The notes under the pieces: model-generated | What the model was told of the DNA's origin: nothing | Seen by the model: the letters and a program-made list of their open reading frames with translations, nothing else | Databases searched by the model: none | Shown: in pieces, positions 1-11,582 of the stretch | Numbering within the stretch: the first letter of the stretch is position 1 | Layout: each line of letters opens with the position of its first letter | Translations under genes and position numbers: made by a program | Assembly: GCA_002812745.2 (NCBI GenBank) | Contig: NCSJ02000049.1 | Coordinates: 62,001-126,000, forward strand | Direction: 5' to 3' | DNA: 64,000 bases | Source: Scytalidium lignicola | Taxonomy: Eukaryota > Ascomycota > Leotiomycetes

Positions 1-1043
1 AGAAGCCAAAAAAATTCAATGGCAAGGCTGAGAACAAACCATCCCCACCTACTTTCAATATCCAAGAGGCTTCCGAGCCGCTAGGAGACAATACGGCCAC
101 AGTTCATAAACCTCCACGGAGTTCTAAGAAAGACATGCCAGCCCCTGAGAAGAAATCTACCAATCCAGAAATCATTGAAGAAGACTTTCTGCCGTGGGAT
201 GATGATCCGGAATTTATGCCCACACCAATTGATCCCTGTAAAATTGTACCGCAGAGCATTAGCTTTGAGGCACTTTCGGGCTCTCTTAATGCATCAATAA
301 TGGTCCTTGTACTTCAACCCTATCTTCCTCCAAATACGCTGGACGAGATCCAATCAGCCGCCATTCTCAAACAGTACCACCAACGACTAACTAGCATGAA
401 GCTATTCAATGAAGCAGCTATGCTACGAAACCTCTGCGTCCCTCTCTACCCTTCGATCTTTGGAGTTGCTCAGGAAAAAGTTACGGTAGGCTATTTCTGC
501 ACCGATTGCCAAAAGCCTCTTGAGAACGATCCCCTGATTCCAGGATCTGAATGGTTCTGTCCACGTTGCCGTCAAGCAATCGATGGCTGCGCTGTCTGTC
601 GGCATCGGGAGATTGATGGTGATCTAGGCTATGATGACATCTCAGCTGAATCCGTTGTCTGGTGGCTATGTCCTGGCTGTGGACATGGTGGGCACACAGT
701 CTGTATGCAGGCATGGCACGCTGGGCCAGAGTTACAAGAAGGAAGCAAGCATTCTGGTGGTAGCTGTCCTCTCGAAGGGTGTCTGCACCCCTGCTTACCA
801 GGTTCCTGGAGGGACCAAATGACTGAAGAGAGACAAGCATTAAAACAGAAGGAGCTAGATAGGCTGGTAAGAGAAAGCAATTCTCGACAGGGATCAAATC
901 GAAGTTCGAAAGGCGTAAGGCGTGATGCCAAGGAAGTCAATCAGAGCAAGGCTGTGGAGGGTGTTAGGGTTGCTTTAGGTGTCAGCGGCGCACAGTATAC
1001 TAGCGTTGAGAGGAAACGATCTGTGAAAGGTAGGTCTACATAA
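1..1043 (+). CDS. rtc1: RTC1/WDR24-like SEA complex subunit, C-terminal part (5' partial)
   Basis: The reading frame is open from the left edge (codons in frame from base 3) to the stop ending at 1043, so the gene starts outside the window and its expected WD40 propeller is not seen. What remains is a helical segment and then a cysteine/histidine-rich RING-like zinc module near the C-terminus: YFCTDCQKPL, WFCPRCRQ, CAVCRHR, LCPGCGHGGH and a final CPLEGCLHPC. This order matches the C-terminal zinc module of fungal RTC1 (yeast Sea2, human WDR24), a subunit of the vacuolar SEA/GATOR2 complex that controls TORC1 in response to amino acids. The paralogues MTC5 (WDR59) and Sea4 (Mios) have related RINGs, so the exact member is inferred. 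The tail after the RING is basic and probably disordered. The gene is convergent with the XLF gene, 312 bp away. Confidence 0.78.
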   Translation, partial: KPKKFNGKAENKPSPPTFNIQEASEPLGDNTATVHKPPRSSKKDMPAPEKKSTNPEIIEEDFLPWDDDPEFMPTPIDPCKIVPQSISFEALSGSLNASIMVLVLQPYLPPNTLDEIQSAAILKQYHQRLTSMKLFNEAAMLRNLCVPLYPSIFGVAQEKVTVGYFCTDCQKPLENDPLIPGSEWFCPRCRQAIDGCAVCRHREIDGDLGYDDISAESVVWWLCPGCGHGGHTVCMQAWHAGPELQEGSKHSGGSCPLEGCLHPCLPGSWRDQMTEERQALKQKELDRLVRESNSRQGSNRSSKGVRRDAKEVNQSKAVEGVRVALGVSGAQYTSVERKRSVKGRST

Positions 1044-1355
1044 TACTAAGCTCAAGGTTGGCTATGGATATAGCCGAGAAAGAGAGGATAAGTATTTTGT
1101 ATTTTGTCTGGCGTTCGGGATAATACCCAGTGGATAGAGGTGCAGTACATTACGGCGTTCAGGGCGGCAGGGCTTGCATAATGATAAATGTGTATATTAC
1201 GAATGGGGGCTATTGTATACTTAACACAATCATATACTTTCTAATATAACCAAATTTTCCATATCCTCATAAATATTCCGAACGTAAAAGAGAGTCGCGA
1301 GAAATACACTTTCCTCGAGCCCTTGGAACGTAATGTCAACATCAAACTTTACATC
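1044..1355. other. Convergent intergenic spacer
   Basis: This 312-bp AT-rich spacer lies between the 3' ends of two convergent genes. I see no ORF of note and no structured element; it presumably holds both 3' UTRs and polyadenylation signals. Confidence 0.6.
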
Positions 1356-3140
1356 TCAAAACTTCCTCTTCTTCTTCGCTGGTGCTTTTGCCTTTTGCTC
1401 CAGCTCCCTTTTCAACTGCTCACGCTTCCTATTAGCTCTTTCTTCAGATGTCTCTCTAGGAGGCGTCGGCTCCTTCACGTCAGGCGTCTTCTCCTTCGAC
1501 ACCGTCCTTCTTCCCCTGGTATCATCGTCGGCTATCTGGTCTCCATCACCGACATTGCCACCATCATCATGAATCCTTTGACTACTAGTTGCTCCTCCTC
1601 GACTTTGGCCTATAGCGCCAAGCCTCGTCTTCTTTTTCGGTGCTGCTGATTTAGCTGGCGGTTCGGGTTCTGCTTCCATTTCTGCTTCAGGAGGTTGTTC
1701 TTGTTCTTGCTCAGGTTCAGGTTCGGGAGTAGGATCTTTCTTCTTTACACCAATCTTACCAAGGGTGGAGCGCTTGGGCTTCGCTGGTGATTCTTTTTCT
1801 TTTAATGGTGGTGGTGTTGGTGTCTTCTGTTTTGGTGGAGGTGAGGGTGATTTCCGAGGTGGCAATGCTTCTTTCTCTTCGTCATCTTCAGTGGTGCTCT
1901 CATCTTGCATTGGTTTGTGCTCTGGAGCTGGAGAGGGGGGTTTTCGGGCAGATGTTGCTGCCTTTCTAGTACCGACGCCGCCTAATGTTCCTCCTTTGGC
2001 TTTTGATCGTTGAGGAGGTGTTGGGGTCAGTTTTCGAGGTGGTGATTGAGGTAAGCTATCTTGGATGGCGGATTGTCGGGGTTGGAGATCTAGTCCATCA
2101 TCTTCATCCTCAGTAGAATCATCAATAATGTTCCTGTGGGTCTTATATTTTTCTGCAGAGTTCTTTAGGTTTGGTGGAGTGGCTTGGACCTGGAAAGCAT
2201 CTTCATCTTGGATAGTTGAATCTGAAGACTGTAAGGCTGGCCTGATCTCCAAGTTCGTTTCAGACGACCTCTCGGCACCGCTATCTGATAGTCCTATCTT
2301 TTTGCCTTTCATATTCTCCCACCACTCCTCTGACTCCTCAGAGAAATCTGGCTTTTCCGGAATCTCAATTCGAGGTTCTTTCTCCAATCCAAACACATCA
2401 TCCAATAGCTTCTCAGTACTGAGCTTCTCATTCCCGTCTAGTCCTTTCCTCCAGCTATCATAATCAAATGGTCCTAACCCCTTGACTCTATCTTCAATCG
2501 TCTTCTTAGAAACCTTCCTCTCACCCTTGCCTATCGCATGCGGGAAAAGGAGGCCCAAATCCCCACCCCTAGTCTCAATACTATCGACTAACTTTTGAAT
2601 AACTTGATCCTTCTCCTTAAGGCGCTGTAACAGGCTCTCAGTCTCCTTCATTCTTGCCTGCTGCGCTCTCGCCAGTGGGTACGTCACTACACTTGTGAAC
2701 ATTGCTCTACACCCAAGAACCAGATTGACAGGCCATTCCAGGGACCTCAGCGGTAACGGTAATTTAACCTTAATATGTAAAGTAAGAGACTGGCCACCGT
2801 TGTGGGCTTTGTTCTTTCCATGACCGTCCAGGATCTCCATATCCAAGGTCGAGTCCTTCCCACCGTCCACCCCGAGTTTAATCTTCTGCAGGAAAATTTC
2901 CAGCTGGTCATCACTATCACTAGGGTCAATGCTCGTATTTTCTTCCCTGCTCCTTTCAATAATGTCTTTTTGATCCAAGGATTCACTCCAAAGATGTGTT
3001 AGATCTGTGAGATAGATTGTGTATGATGTGGATGTGAAGGATGAGGCGATGAGAAAGGGCGGGAGGTGAGCACTACTTGTAGTTTGCAAAGATTTGAAAC
3101 TAAGCGGCCGCCAATGAGGCGGTGATATTGACAGCACCAT
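1356..3140 (-). CDS. nej1: XLF/Nej1-like non-homologous end-joining factor
   Basis: A single-exon gene of 594 residues starting at ATG 3140. The N-terminus has the XLF head pattern: an aromatic WRPL near residue 11, then a beta-rich stretch (SYTIYLTDLTHLWSE), a long acidic loop, and ARAQQARMKETESLLQRLKE, which begins a coiled-coil stalk at about residues 160-195. Human XLF is 299 residues; fungal members are longer because of a disordered tail. Here the tail (about 250-594) is rich in P, K, E and S, with repeated SPPP/TPTPP patches. The protein ends in KAPAKKKRKF, a basic patch followed by a terminal aromatic residue, as in the Ku-binding motif at the end of human XLF. The expected role is bridging broken DNA ends with Ku and ligase IV in the nucleus. 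Family assignment rests on the N-terminal pattern, the stalk and the C-terminal motif together. Confidence 0.82.
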   Translation of the reverse strand: MVLSISPPHWRPLSFKSLQTTSSAHLPPFLIASSFTSTSYTIYLTDLTHLWSESLDQKDIIERSREENTSIDPSDSDDQLEIFLQKIKLGVDGGKDSTLDMEILDGHGKNKAHNGGQSLTLHIKVKLPLPLRSLEWPVNLVLGCRAMFTSVVTYPLARAQQARMKETESLLQRLKEKDQVIQKLVDSIETRGGDLGLLFPHAIGKGERKVSKKTIEDRVKGLGPFDYDSWRKGLDGNEKLSTEKLLDDVFGLEKEPRIEIPEKPDFSEESEEWWENMKGKKIGLSDSGAERSSETNLEIRPALQSSDSTIQDEDAFQVQATPPNLKNSAEKYKTHRNIIDDSTEDEDDGLDLQPRQSAIQDSLPQSPPRKLTPTPPQRSKAKGGTLGGVGTRKAATSARKPPSPAPEHKPMQDESTTEDDEEKEALPPRKSPSPPPKQKTPTPPPLKEKESPAKPKRSTLGKIGVKKKDPTPEPEPEQEQEQPPEAEMEAEPEPPAKSAAPKKKTRLGAIGQSRGGATSSQRIHDDGGNVGDGDQIADDDTRGRRTVSKEKTPDVKEPTPPRETSEERANRKREQLKRELEQKAKAPAKKKRKF

Positions 3141-3729
3141 TGTAGTTTATTTGATGTAAAAGTTGTCGCAGTTGTGATGAATTTATGTTGCATGAAATGG
3201 TGGAAGACAAGGCAAGGAACCCACGTCGCCTCACGAGGCTGACTAGATTCTTGCCCTGGTCATACACAAATAAGTGGCCGCCACTTCTCTTTCTGCTAGT
3301 CTATCTGAACCAAAAGCAGTATATATGAGTGCAAGTGATTATGAGAAATGTTATATATATTTTTTTTTGCTTGATGGAGACGGGGATTTAAGAATGAACT
3401 AGGCAACTGCGCGTCAGCCTTGCTCATTGAATATCATGAGACGTACGCACGTGACATCAACTAAGGAATTTTAAGGAATAGAATAGCAGTTGTTACAAAC
3501 AGTTTACTGTTTATTCTGAAGATAATACTTGATGATTCGTACCTTTTGAATAAAACCACTGGACTTGCATTTCTTTACGTCACTATACCGTAGTCGGTTG
3601 TGGTTGGCCACTGACTGGCCATTTCTCCGGAACACAAGTATAAGGGAAAATTTTAAGGTATAGAAAACTATAGTTTTACTTTAGTAATATCAAAATACTA
3701 TCCTCATATAGCTAGCTAGTCATTATACA
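3141..3729. other. Intergenic region upstream of the XLF gene
   Basis: This 589-bp AT-rich spacer separates two minus-strand genes. It should contain the XLF promoter and the polygalacturonase 3' UTR. I see no gene, only short A/T runs. Confidence 0.5.
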
Positions 3730-5294
3730 TTAATTAAACCCTTTATAAACATCCGTGCAGGTAACATCCAGCACGGATTCATCAACATTCAAACAATAAG
3801 CCTCATTGACACCAGCAGGGCTGACGACATCGATGTTACTTGCTACAATATTGTTGCACACGGTGTCGCTTGAGCAAGCAAATGTACTTGTCTCAGGAGA
3901 GTACTTATTCGAGGTTTTGCCCTGGAAGTTCTTAAAGACAATATCGGTGATCGTGAGCGGTGATGGGTATTCGAGACAGAGCGTAAGGTTGGATTGGCCG
4001 TAGCATTGGTCTACTTCAATGGCATAGTCGACGTTGTCAATGATCATTGTATCGTAGGTAATGTTGTGGACTCTCCCCGATCCACCGCCTCCTTGAAGGT
4101 CGCCTGACTGGGCAGAAGGAGTGTTGGGCCAAACTTTGATACGGGCTCCATCCTAGGTATTATCGGTAAATATAATCTGACAGGCAGTAAAAAGTAAGCT
4201 CACAGTGGTATTGTGCATTGATACATTGTATACGTAGACATTTTCGACAATGTCGAATTCACCCACGTACTGGCCCAAAGAGCCAACAGAGATACCATGA
4301 GAGCCATTGCACCACATATTCTGGACCAAGATATTTGTGCTATTCGGTTTGAAAGAGACACAGTCTAAAATAATTAGTAACTACTGACTATAAAATGGAG
4401 AAGAGTTAGGAAATTGTACTCACCATCTCCATTGTTGACAACAGAATTCTGAATGACGACACCAGTGCTCCGGTAAGTATCCCAACCGTCAGTGTTCTTT
4501 GCAGTATTTTTGCTGGTACTTGAACCAGCAATGTTTATATTGTTGAAAATAACATTCGTGGAGTTTGCAACAAAGTGATAGTACTGAGGCGAATAACGCA
4601 AGTCCAAATCGCTGATGACAGAGTTTTTGAGACCATCAATACCGATTAGAACAGGTCGTAAGGTATAGATGTCTGATGCATAGAGATCATACCAAACTTG
4701 GCCGTTGCCGTCAATGGTACCGCCTCCATAGATGCTAACATCATCTCCTCCGAGCTTGAAGAAAGTCGTCACGTTCTGAAAGATAAACCGGAAGGAGTTG
4801 GCTTGCCAGTAATCGGTGTCATTTGTGAATTGAATCATTCCCTGGATATCTAGAATTTTTGTTAACAATTTTGCTTAATTCAAACAGAAAGGTATCTTTT
4901 TTAACTGCCTACCAATATCAATGTGCTCCAGGAAGGTCAAGTCCAATGCCTTGCCAATTGTGTACTTGACTCCTTCTCGGAACACAACATGGCCTCCATT
5001 ATTACACTCATGGAGTGCCTGGAGGATGTATGGTGAATCATCCTTCCCATTCTTGTGACTATTCACATAACACACCTTGTGTCGTGGTGGAGGAAACGGG
5101 AATGGAAACCAGGGCAGCTTTGGATGGCACGATACTGGAGGTCTTGGGCTCGTATGGGGAGGAGGAGCTTTATGACCAAATAATCCCCATATATCTTCCC
5201 ATAATTGCTCAAGTGGTTCAAATGGAGAAGTTGGAGCTGCAATTGACAGAGTTGAGGAGGCAAGTGCAACAGCGGCAACAATTTGAAAACGCAT
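3730..5294 (-). CDS. Secreted exo-polygalacturonase, GH28 (apparent frameshift in last exon)
   Basis: Four exons read 5294-4913, 4849-4424, 4364-4204 and 4154-3730; the introns of 63, 59 and 49 bp all have GT-AG ends. The product begins with a signal peptide ([20 protein letters not shown]) and a proline-rich linker, then the GH28 beta-helix. Catalytic motifs are [16 protein letters not shown] (rebuilt across intron 2), [11 protein letters not shown] and DGARIKVW. It would hydrolyse pectin polygalacturonate from chain ends outside the cell. GHGIS-type histidine, both aspartates and NTD are present. In the last exon the sequence reads GCC CGT ATATC AAA: two extra bases (AT) split the RIK motif. 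Read literally, the frame ends about 36 codons into exon 4, while the downstream frame to 3730 stays open and clearly homologous. No alternative GT-AG pair I tried restores the frame. It is either a real inactivating indel or a sequence error; without it the protein is about 463 residues, normal for the family. Confidence 0.85.
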
Positions 5295-8200
5295 CTTGGA
5301 GGGTCTTTCAAGGTCGCTCTTGATTTAAATAACTGGGACTGTGATACTAGGAAGACATCAAAGACCTTTATCAAGAACGGGGATCCATAGAATTTTTATT
5401 CTTCAAAATTCCCCGTCGAGAAGCATTCCCCAAGTTGATCATTGCCGGATAAACCGACATGACAACAATGATTCTGCTCTATGAGTTGCTATTTTTCCGG
5501 ACTCCATGTCATTCTCAGGAACGGCTATAAAGGACTAACTGCCAATGGAAAGGTCCTCTGCAAGACCAGCTGTTCGTGTGAGGAGAGGAGCATTTTCCCC
5601 CAGACTTTGTCCAGATAAATTTCGTGGAGACAGCTCTGAGCCATCTCTTGCCCCGCATCTCGACGGTCCACTAGAGCTGTCTATCTTATGCTATTTGCTG
5701 GAGGTGGACAGACTCAGGTACGAAAGGGCGATCACGGCTCATCTGTCTGGACAATTAACTCATTGGTGGAATGAATTCAGCTGCGCGACCGATTGAAAAT
5801 GGGATTTTCCGACCTCATCAACGTCCCCAACCTTGTTTGGATGACTAATTCCTTAGATATAATTCGGAAAGTTAGTTATGCCTACTCCTCATTTTAGGAA
5901 AATACCTCAGAGAGACACCGGTTGGTTTTAGCAATGTGTGTGTGTGTCTGTATGGTTGAGCAGTCAAGGTCTACAATGCAAGGTGTTGGCGAGTTGAGCG
6001 GTTTCTGGTGGTTCAGCAGGCCTGGAGACTTGGAGGCCGCCCCTTACAATGATACATCGCCATTTCAGCAATGGATAGATTTGAAAATATTAACAGTCGA
6101 GCGACCAAGAGAGGAAGGTTTTAACTTGCCCTGTTCACTGGCTCCTCGGTTTTCGTGGTCCCCCAGTAGTAGGCAAGATTGAAAAATGACTCAGTGGCCG
6201 TCCTTTAAAGGTACAAACACAAAGCTCTGCAGCTCCAACCTGCAGGTGCTGCTCGGAAAAAACGATATCGTCGATCCAATTTAACATATCTCAAATTTAC
6301 CCGTTCCATACGCTTTCGTGCAGATACAGTAAACCAGTATGAACTGCCGGCATCGGTGGGTCTTGAGCGACTCTCAGCACTGCTCGAGAGTGTCGAGTAC
6401 GAAAAGCTTGGTTGTCTCCACATATGCCTTGCAACTTCTATGTACGAAAGGTTCCATGACTGTTACATTAAAACGGTTGAGGCTCAGCCTGCCTACAGAC
6501 AACGTTGGGTACCGTAGTTGACAATTGTCAGCCAAGCCGAACGGGAGTGAAGCTCTCTTCAATAATTCATAACTCCGAGGCATATGTAGAGAGGTATTAT
6601 ATTCAACTATGGTAATAAATGGCAGCATGCTTAATTATGTCTCCAGCCAAAGCAATCCAAGGCCCGGATATGGCAAAAAAGAAAACCACCTAGTCATGGT
6701 TGGTTCCTCGTTTGCGTATTTAATAAACATTTCCCGCACAGACAAGGGGATTGGCGCGACCCTGCCTGCCCTAAGGCTCTGCACCCCTCGTTGCGACGAA
6801 TAGCTGCGAACAGCTGCAGCCTTCATCTCATCACTATTACCTGCATGAAAATCAAAAGGGCCGAGGCCGAGTCGCAAGAAGAAGAAAAGAGAAGACAAAA
6901 ATTGCTTGCGGCCGCCAGCTGCGCGCGAACTCCCCCCTAAAGCAAGCCTCTGCCGGCAGTCCAGCGAGGGGCCGAACCCTGCAGTGGTGCCCGGTAGTTA
7001 GTGGAGCACTTCCGAATGGGCTAGATATTGCAGCTATTTCATCCTCCTCAACTGAGCTGTCGATTTTTTTCCATTTTTTCCAGCTCAACTGCAAAGTGAC
7101 AAGGCTGGAGGTGGACGAGATGGACGGCAGTCTCTCTCGCCCCCTGCCTGGGTTGGATACCGTGCTTATTGACTTTTTGGGCTGCTGGTGGTCGAGTCGA
7201 TTCGATTTGGATTGACTTGCAGTGTGCACAATATGACAGAACGGATAAGTCAATTGTGATATTCATGAGCAAATGAGAATGAATGTGGTGGCTTGGTTGG
7301 GCACACCAACTTTGAACTTTGCGCGGGATGAACCAGACACACCTGGCCTTCCAGACTCCCTCCCATAGACCGAAATTTGACCGCTTAGTTCGAGTCACAA
7401 AGCCTTCGGAAAGACAGCCTACAGAACCAGCCTTGGTGTAAAGGACGTTGTACCTTTTGTAATGCGGCTCCTCTGAAGGCCTACAGTAGTGTTGAAACCA
7501 TTCTTCTATCTTTAAGTGTCGCTAATAATGCACCATTGTATTAAGCTACAACGTCGTAGCATCTTGGAAATCGTCGTGGACAAGGGCTCGCGATCTCTTC
7601 ATGCCGAAAGTAGCACTAGTAGGCCACGGAAAAGATCCCCGAGGTGGAGGTACCACACTTCTCTTCCTTGTCTATGATCATAAATGAGATCCAGGTGACT
7701 TGACGTGACTTAATTCAGCGTTCCACATGCGAAATGGTGTGCTCTAAAGGGTAACCCATGCGTCAAGGGCCAGACCTCCATCACTTAGGATTTGCCTGAA
7801 ATGGACTTTATCACATGGCATATCAGTTGACGGCGGTGTCTCCGTACTTCCTTGTCACGGCTTGAAATGACAGAAAAACCCTCTTGACCCTGTACGGCAC
7901 AGCAACCCTGCGTGTTGAGGCAAAGAGCTAATAGGAGATCCCGTTCATGCATGTACTTTTGATGGAGATCATTACGCCATCAGTCACGGAATTGGAAGTC
8001 ACCTCACTTGTCACTGTAACTGTAACTGTGCATATCACCTCGAATTTTGGCATCGCGGGGTTGTGTGGGTTGTATGGTCGTGCTTCTCAGTGCAAGTAAA
8101 GAAAGGGGGTTTGTTCCGTCATATCATGATCTTCAGGCGTCTGAATGCCGAACCAGCCTGTATAGAACTCTTTTCAATCAGGTGGCTTGTATAGAGGCTT

Positions 8201-8949
8201 TCATCATATCAAATGCTATGCATATGGCTCTGAATAGAGAAACAACCACATTGAGGACAAGGTGAGGCCCTGCCGATCGCTCCACATGTGTCCATCCGTC
8301 GATAGCGCACCTTAAGATCAACCTCTAACCGTTAGAGCGCATTGCCATGGACCGAACCCCCCTTGAGCATGCAGAAAAACAAAAGGGTTCAACGTTATTA
8401 TTGCGAACAACCCAGAGTGCCGACGCTCGAGTAACTTTCCATCCAAAAAGGAAAACAATGGAAAGAAAAATACCCTGCATTTTTCTACCCAGNAAAAAAT
8501 ATAATCGTCTCAATTGGATCCACGTACAGTACACACTTTATCATCAACAGCTACTGATACATGAGGGGGAACAGAATGTGTAATTTGATTTGCAGCCCAC
8601 CGCCACCAGACGCCAGATACTTATTTCCTTGGAGAGACAAAAAAAGCCCCCTTATTCGGAAAAAACCCCAATGTAGAATAGTAAGAAGAGAAAAGAAGAG
8701 GGATTATCCAAGTTCACTGAACATAATAGTATGATATGCAGTAATTGTCAAGAACATCTTGAGTAACTGTAGTAACTGCCAGAAACACAACCTTGCCGCA
8801 CTGCCGCCCTCGCCAGGAAAAGAGGCCGCCGAATGGTCTACAGTAATTGGACCGAGGGAGAAAAGAAAAGAAGGATGGGAAAAAATATGTAATGTTCATC
8901 GAAACGGACGGGAACTAGCATGCCGAGATTGTCCTACACTGATCGGTTC
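5295..8949. other. Long gene-poor region (3.7 kb)
   Basis: I find no supportable gene on either strand. The ORFs here are short, start anywhere, lack recognisable motifs and cannot be joined into a sensible spliced product. The left end holds the polygalacturonase promoter; the right end should hold the forkhead 3' UTR. A single N sits at 8493 beside an A-run. GTACAGTAC occurs at 8524. Confidence 0.5.
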
Positions 8950-10396
8950 TCACCCCCAGATGGGATGAGGATTGCTGAACCGACCTCCGGCGGGTTCATA
9001 GAAGACCGGGCTGTAGGGGTCGACGGCCTGGACATCGTTGAAACTCTCGTGCTTGCCCATGTAGTAGAACGGAATTTGATATGCCATGGTCATCGCAGCG
9101 GCGGAGGTGGAGTCCAGGCTCTCGTTGCACGGTGATGGCGGTGACACCTCTCTATGGCTCTGGAAGCTCTGCGACGCCGTATCGTACGGCGAACTGTACT
9201 GGTAATTCTCATCCTGCTCGACTTGTGATGATCGTATCCGCTTGCGGGGGGAGACTTCCGGAGTAGTCGCCCTCCGCTTTTGTGACTTTGATTTACCCGC
9301 ACACAGTCCACCTTTGCGACCGGAGATCTGTCTGGCAGGAATAGGATGGTTAGATTTTGTTGAGTGCTTGCTGGTCGCACCTTTACGATATCTGGTGGTC
9401 GACTGCACACCATCTCTTATGGCGAAGTCCGCCAACATCCATTCAGTAGATTTCTTGGTCTCGCTACCACTGACTATCTTGCATTCTGACTTTTGGAAAG
9501 CCTGACAAAAATATGAGCACAAGACTTTAGTTGTAATAATATTTTTTTTTGGAACTCACCGCATTCATTGACAGATTGTGCCGTATGCTATTCATCCATC
9601 CTTTAGAATCAGTGCTGCCTTTGCTGGTGTTCGCTTGCACCCATCTATAGATATCCTGCAGCGCCATGGAATGATTAGGTGTGCTCATCAGAGCTCGATA
9701 GATCAATTTTGCGTACGGCTCCTCAGTCTGTTCATCCGTGTGTGAAAGAACTGTTTTGGGCGTGCCATGGCGGGGAGGGCCCGGATCATCTGTTGGCAAT
9801 GTTCGAGGATTGGACGATGTCTCGGGTAAGAACAAGCCACTTTCAATTCCATTGTCATGTGAGGTTGAATTCTGATTGAAACCAAACTCAAAGAAGTCTG
9901 GAAATGTGGATTGAGGACTAAACGGTACCCCGGAGTGATCATCATGACAAATCTGGACGTCGACCTGATGTGAAGCTACTGCTTCGGCTGATGGTTCAAC
10001 ATTGACTAGGTCATCTGGAGAGGCAGACAGATTGTCATAGGCGCCTTCAGGCCTTAGGTACTGTGGATATAAATTGTTCTCTGGAACATCATTGATTGCA
10101 GATAACGACTGTTGGTAGAAGGTGGCAGAATGAGGGTAGTTGTCACCAACAGATGCCACCCATGAGCCGCGAGGATGAGAAGTAGGCGGTAGTTGATGGC
10201 AGTTCGAGGCATTCTGAACTGTAGCTTGATAATACTGTTGATCACACCCAGTCGATGATGGATAAATAAAATTAGACGTTATATAGCGTTCGTGATGGGA
10301 TTCTGGAAAATGTGCTCCGCTTTGAAACTGTCTATCAAGGCCATCAAAGGGTCCTTGCGATTGAGAATATCTGTGATCATCAGGGTTGATCGTCAT
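8950..10396 (-). CDS. Forkhead-domain transcription factor
   Basis: Two exons, 10396-9560 and 9501-8950, flank a 58-bp intron (GTGAGT...CAG) that interrupts the DNA-binding domain, giving 462 residues. The domain at about residues 225-320 reads EPYAKLIYRALMSTPNHSM, then DIYRWVQANTSKG, GWMNSIRHNLSMNAAFQKSE and, in the wing, GVQSTTRYRKG. The SIRHNLSMN recognition helix is canonical for forkhead proteins. The N-terminal half is Q/S/P-rich and looks disordered; a basic KSQKRRATTPEVSPRKR stretch after the domain may be a nuclear localisation signal. The frame runs on upstream of 10396 only to non-ATG codons, so ATG 10396 is chosen; an upstream exon is possible because TTGTACAAACAG just before it resembles a splice acceptor. 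It is a widespread ascomycete forkhead type; I cannot tie it to a named regulator such as Hcm1 or Fkh2. Confidence 0.85.
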
Positions 10397-11582
10397 ATTG
10401 AACGCCTGTTTGTACAAAGTACGGACAAAAAAGAGATGCACTTTTAGCTTGCTTCAAGCCAAAGTACTTTCTTGCGTTTGAAAGTTTGCCGTACTCTAAA
10501 TAAGTAACGATAATTCGGTTCTTTCAAAGAAGAGACAGCAAGAGCGTTTGGAACCCAGATATAGATATAAAACCGTAAGTGGAGAGAGAATGGTATTCTA
10601 AGCCCTGTCGCCCTGTCGCATGCGGCAAGCAAGGCTTCAACCGTTGGCCTTGCAATCTTTGTGTTGGCGACACACATGCACAATTCACCCACCGGGAAGT
10701 ACAAACAAGCATGAACCGGGCTATTGCATAAAGAAAGGCTGTAAAGCGACCTTACCAGAATTGACCAGAACGCCCATAGCAATTGTTCCCTCCCACCGTG
10801 TGACAGCGGAGCCTAGCTAAATCGTCCAGTCATTTTGTATCCTGTCACTCACACGTAGGACCGCGGGCTAACGGCCCATGGTCAACGGCATGACTACGGT
10901 AGGCACTCCAAGCGTAGATCTCGAATGGGCCGGTCATCAGCTAGAGAAGCCGTGATTCTAGAATACCGCTAGAAGAGTGTAAGGAGTAATATGGAGAAAA
11001 TTGCATGCTTTGTCAGTATACGATAGCTATGTACCCTGAATTTGACATGTAGGATATGACACTGCAAACCAATATCTGATGATGTACTCATCCATTTTCC
11101 ATTTTGGAACCGCAGAAGAGGCAGGTGAGTAGAAGAAAGATGGATAAGATAGTCGGTAGTACAACATTTAGACTAATAGGTCCAAAACGAGCCTTACTCG
11201 TGGGCTGCATTAGAGTCCAGCGCTCGTCATTAAGTTGTTATGACCCTTTGCCTGACACACTGGCAGTGGAAGCCGGCATCGCTTTCTCCTGCTGTGCATC
11301 AGTCCATAACATTTTAACACCATTTGATGAATCACGACATCTAATAGGCACTTTTGGTACGACTAGGAACACGTGCGAGAGACTGGACCAATGCATCGGT
11401 GAGTGAATATATTCATCATAAATCTAAGGATATCTTACTTCTAAAAGGAGATGTTCTGAGTGCTCCACCTGCATGCAAAAAGGGGATCCAAATACCAGTG
11501 TCGGCAAATGCATGGAATCACCGAAGAAGACGGCTACATCATTAGGAAAAGCAAAAGCCCGTGCAAACTGTCTCCTGGCTGA
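10397..11582. other. Intergenic region upstream of the forkhead gene
   Basis: This 1.2-kb spacer between tandem minus-strand genes holds the forkhead promoter and 5' leader plus the cactin 3' UTR. Its short ORFs have no motif or codon support. Confidence 0.5.

Noticed and set aside
4151..4203. Alternative splicing to repair the polygalacturonase frame
   Set aside because: The available GT donors upstream are all phase 0 and the nearby AG acceptors I tried do not give the needed frame without deleting catalytic sequence.
8290..8380. Possible tRNA-like sequence on the minus strand
   Set aside because: A few tRNA-like words occur, but no acceptor or T-arm pairing could be made.
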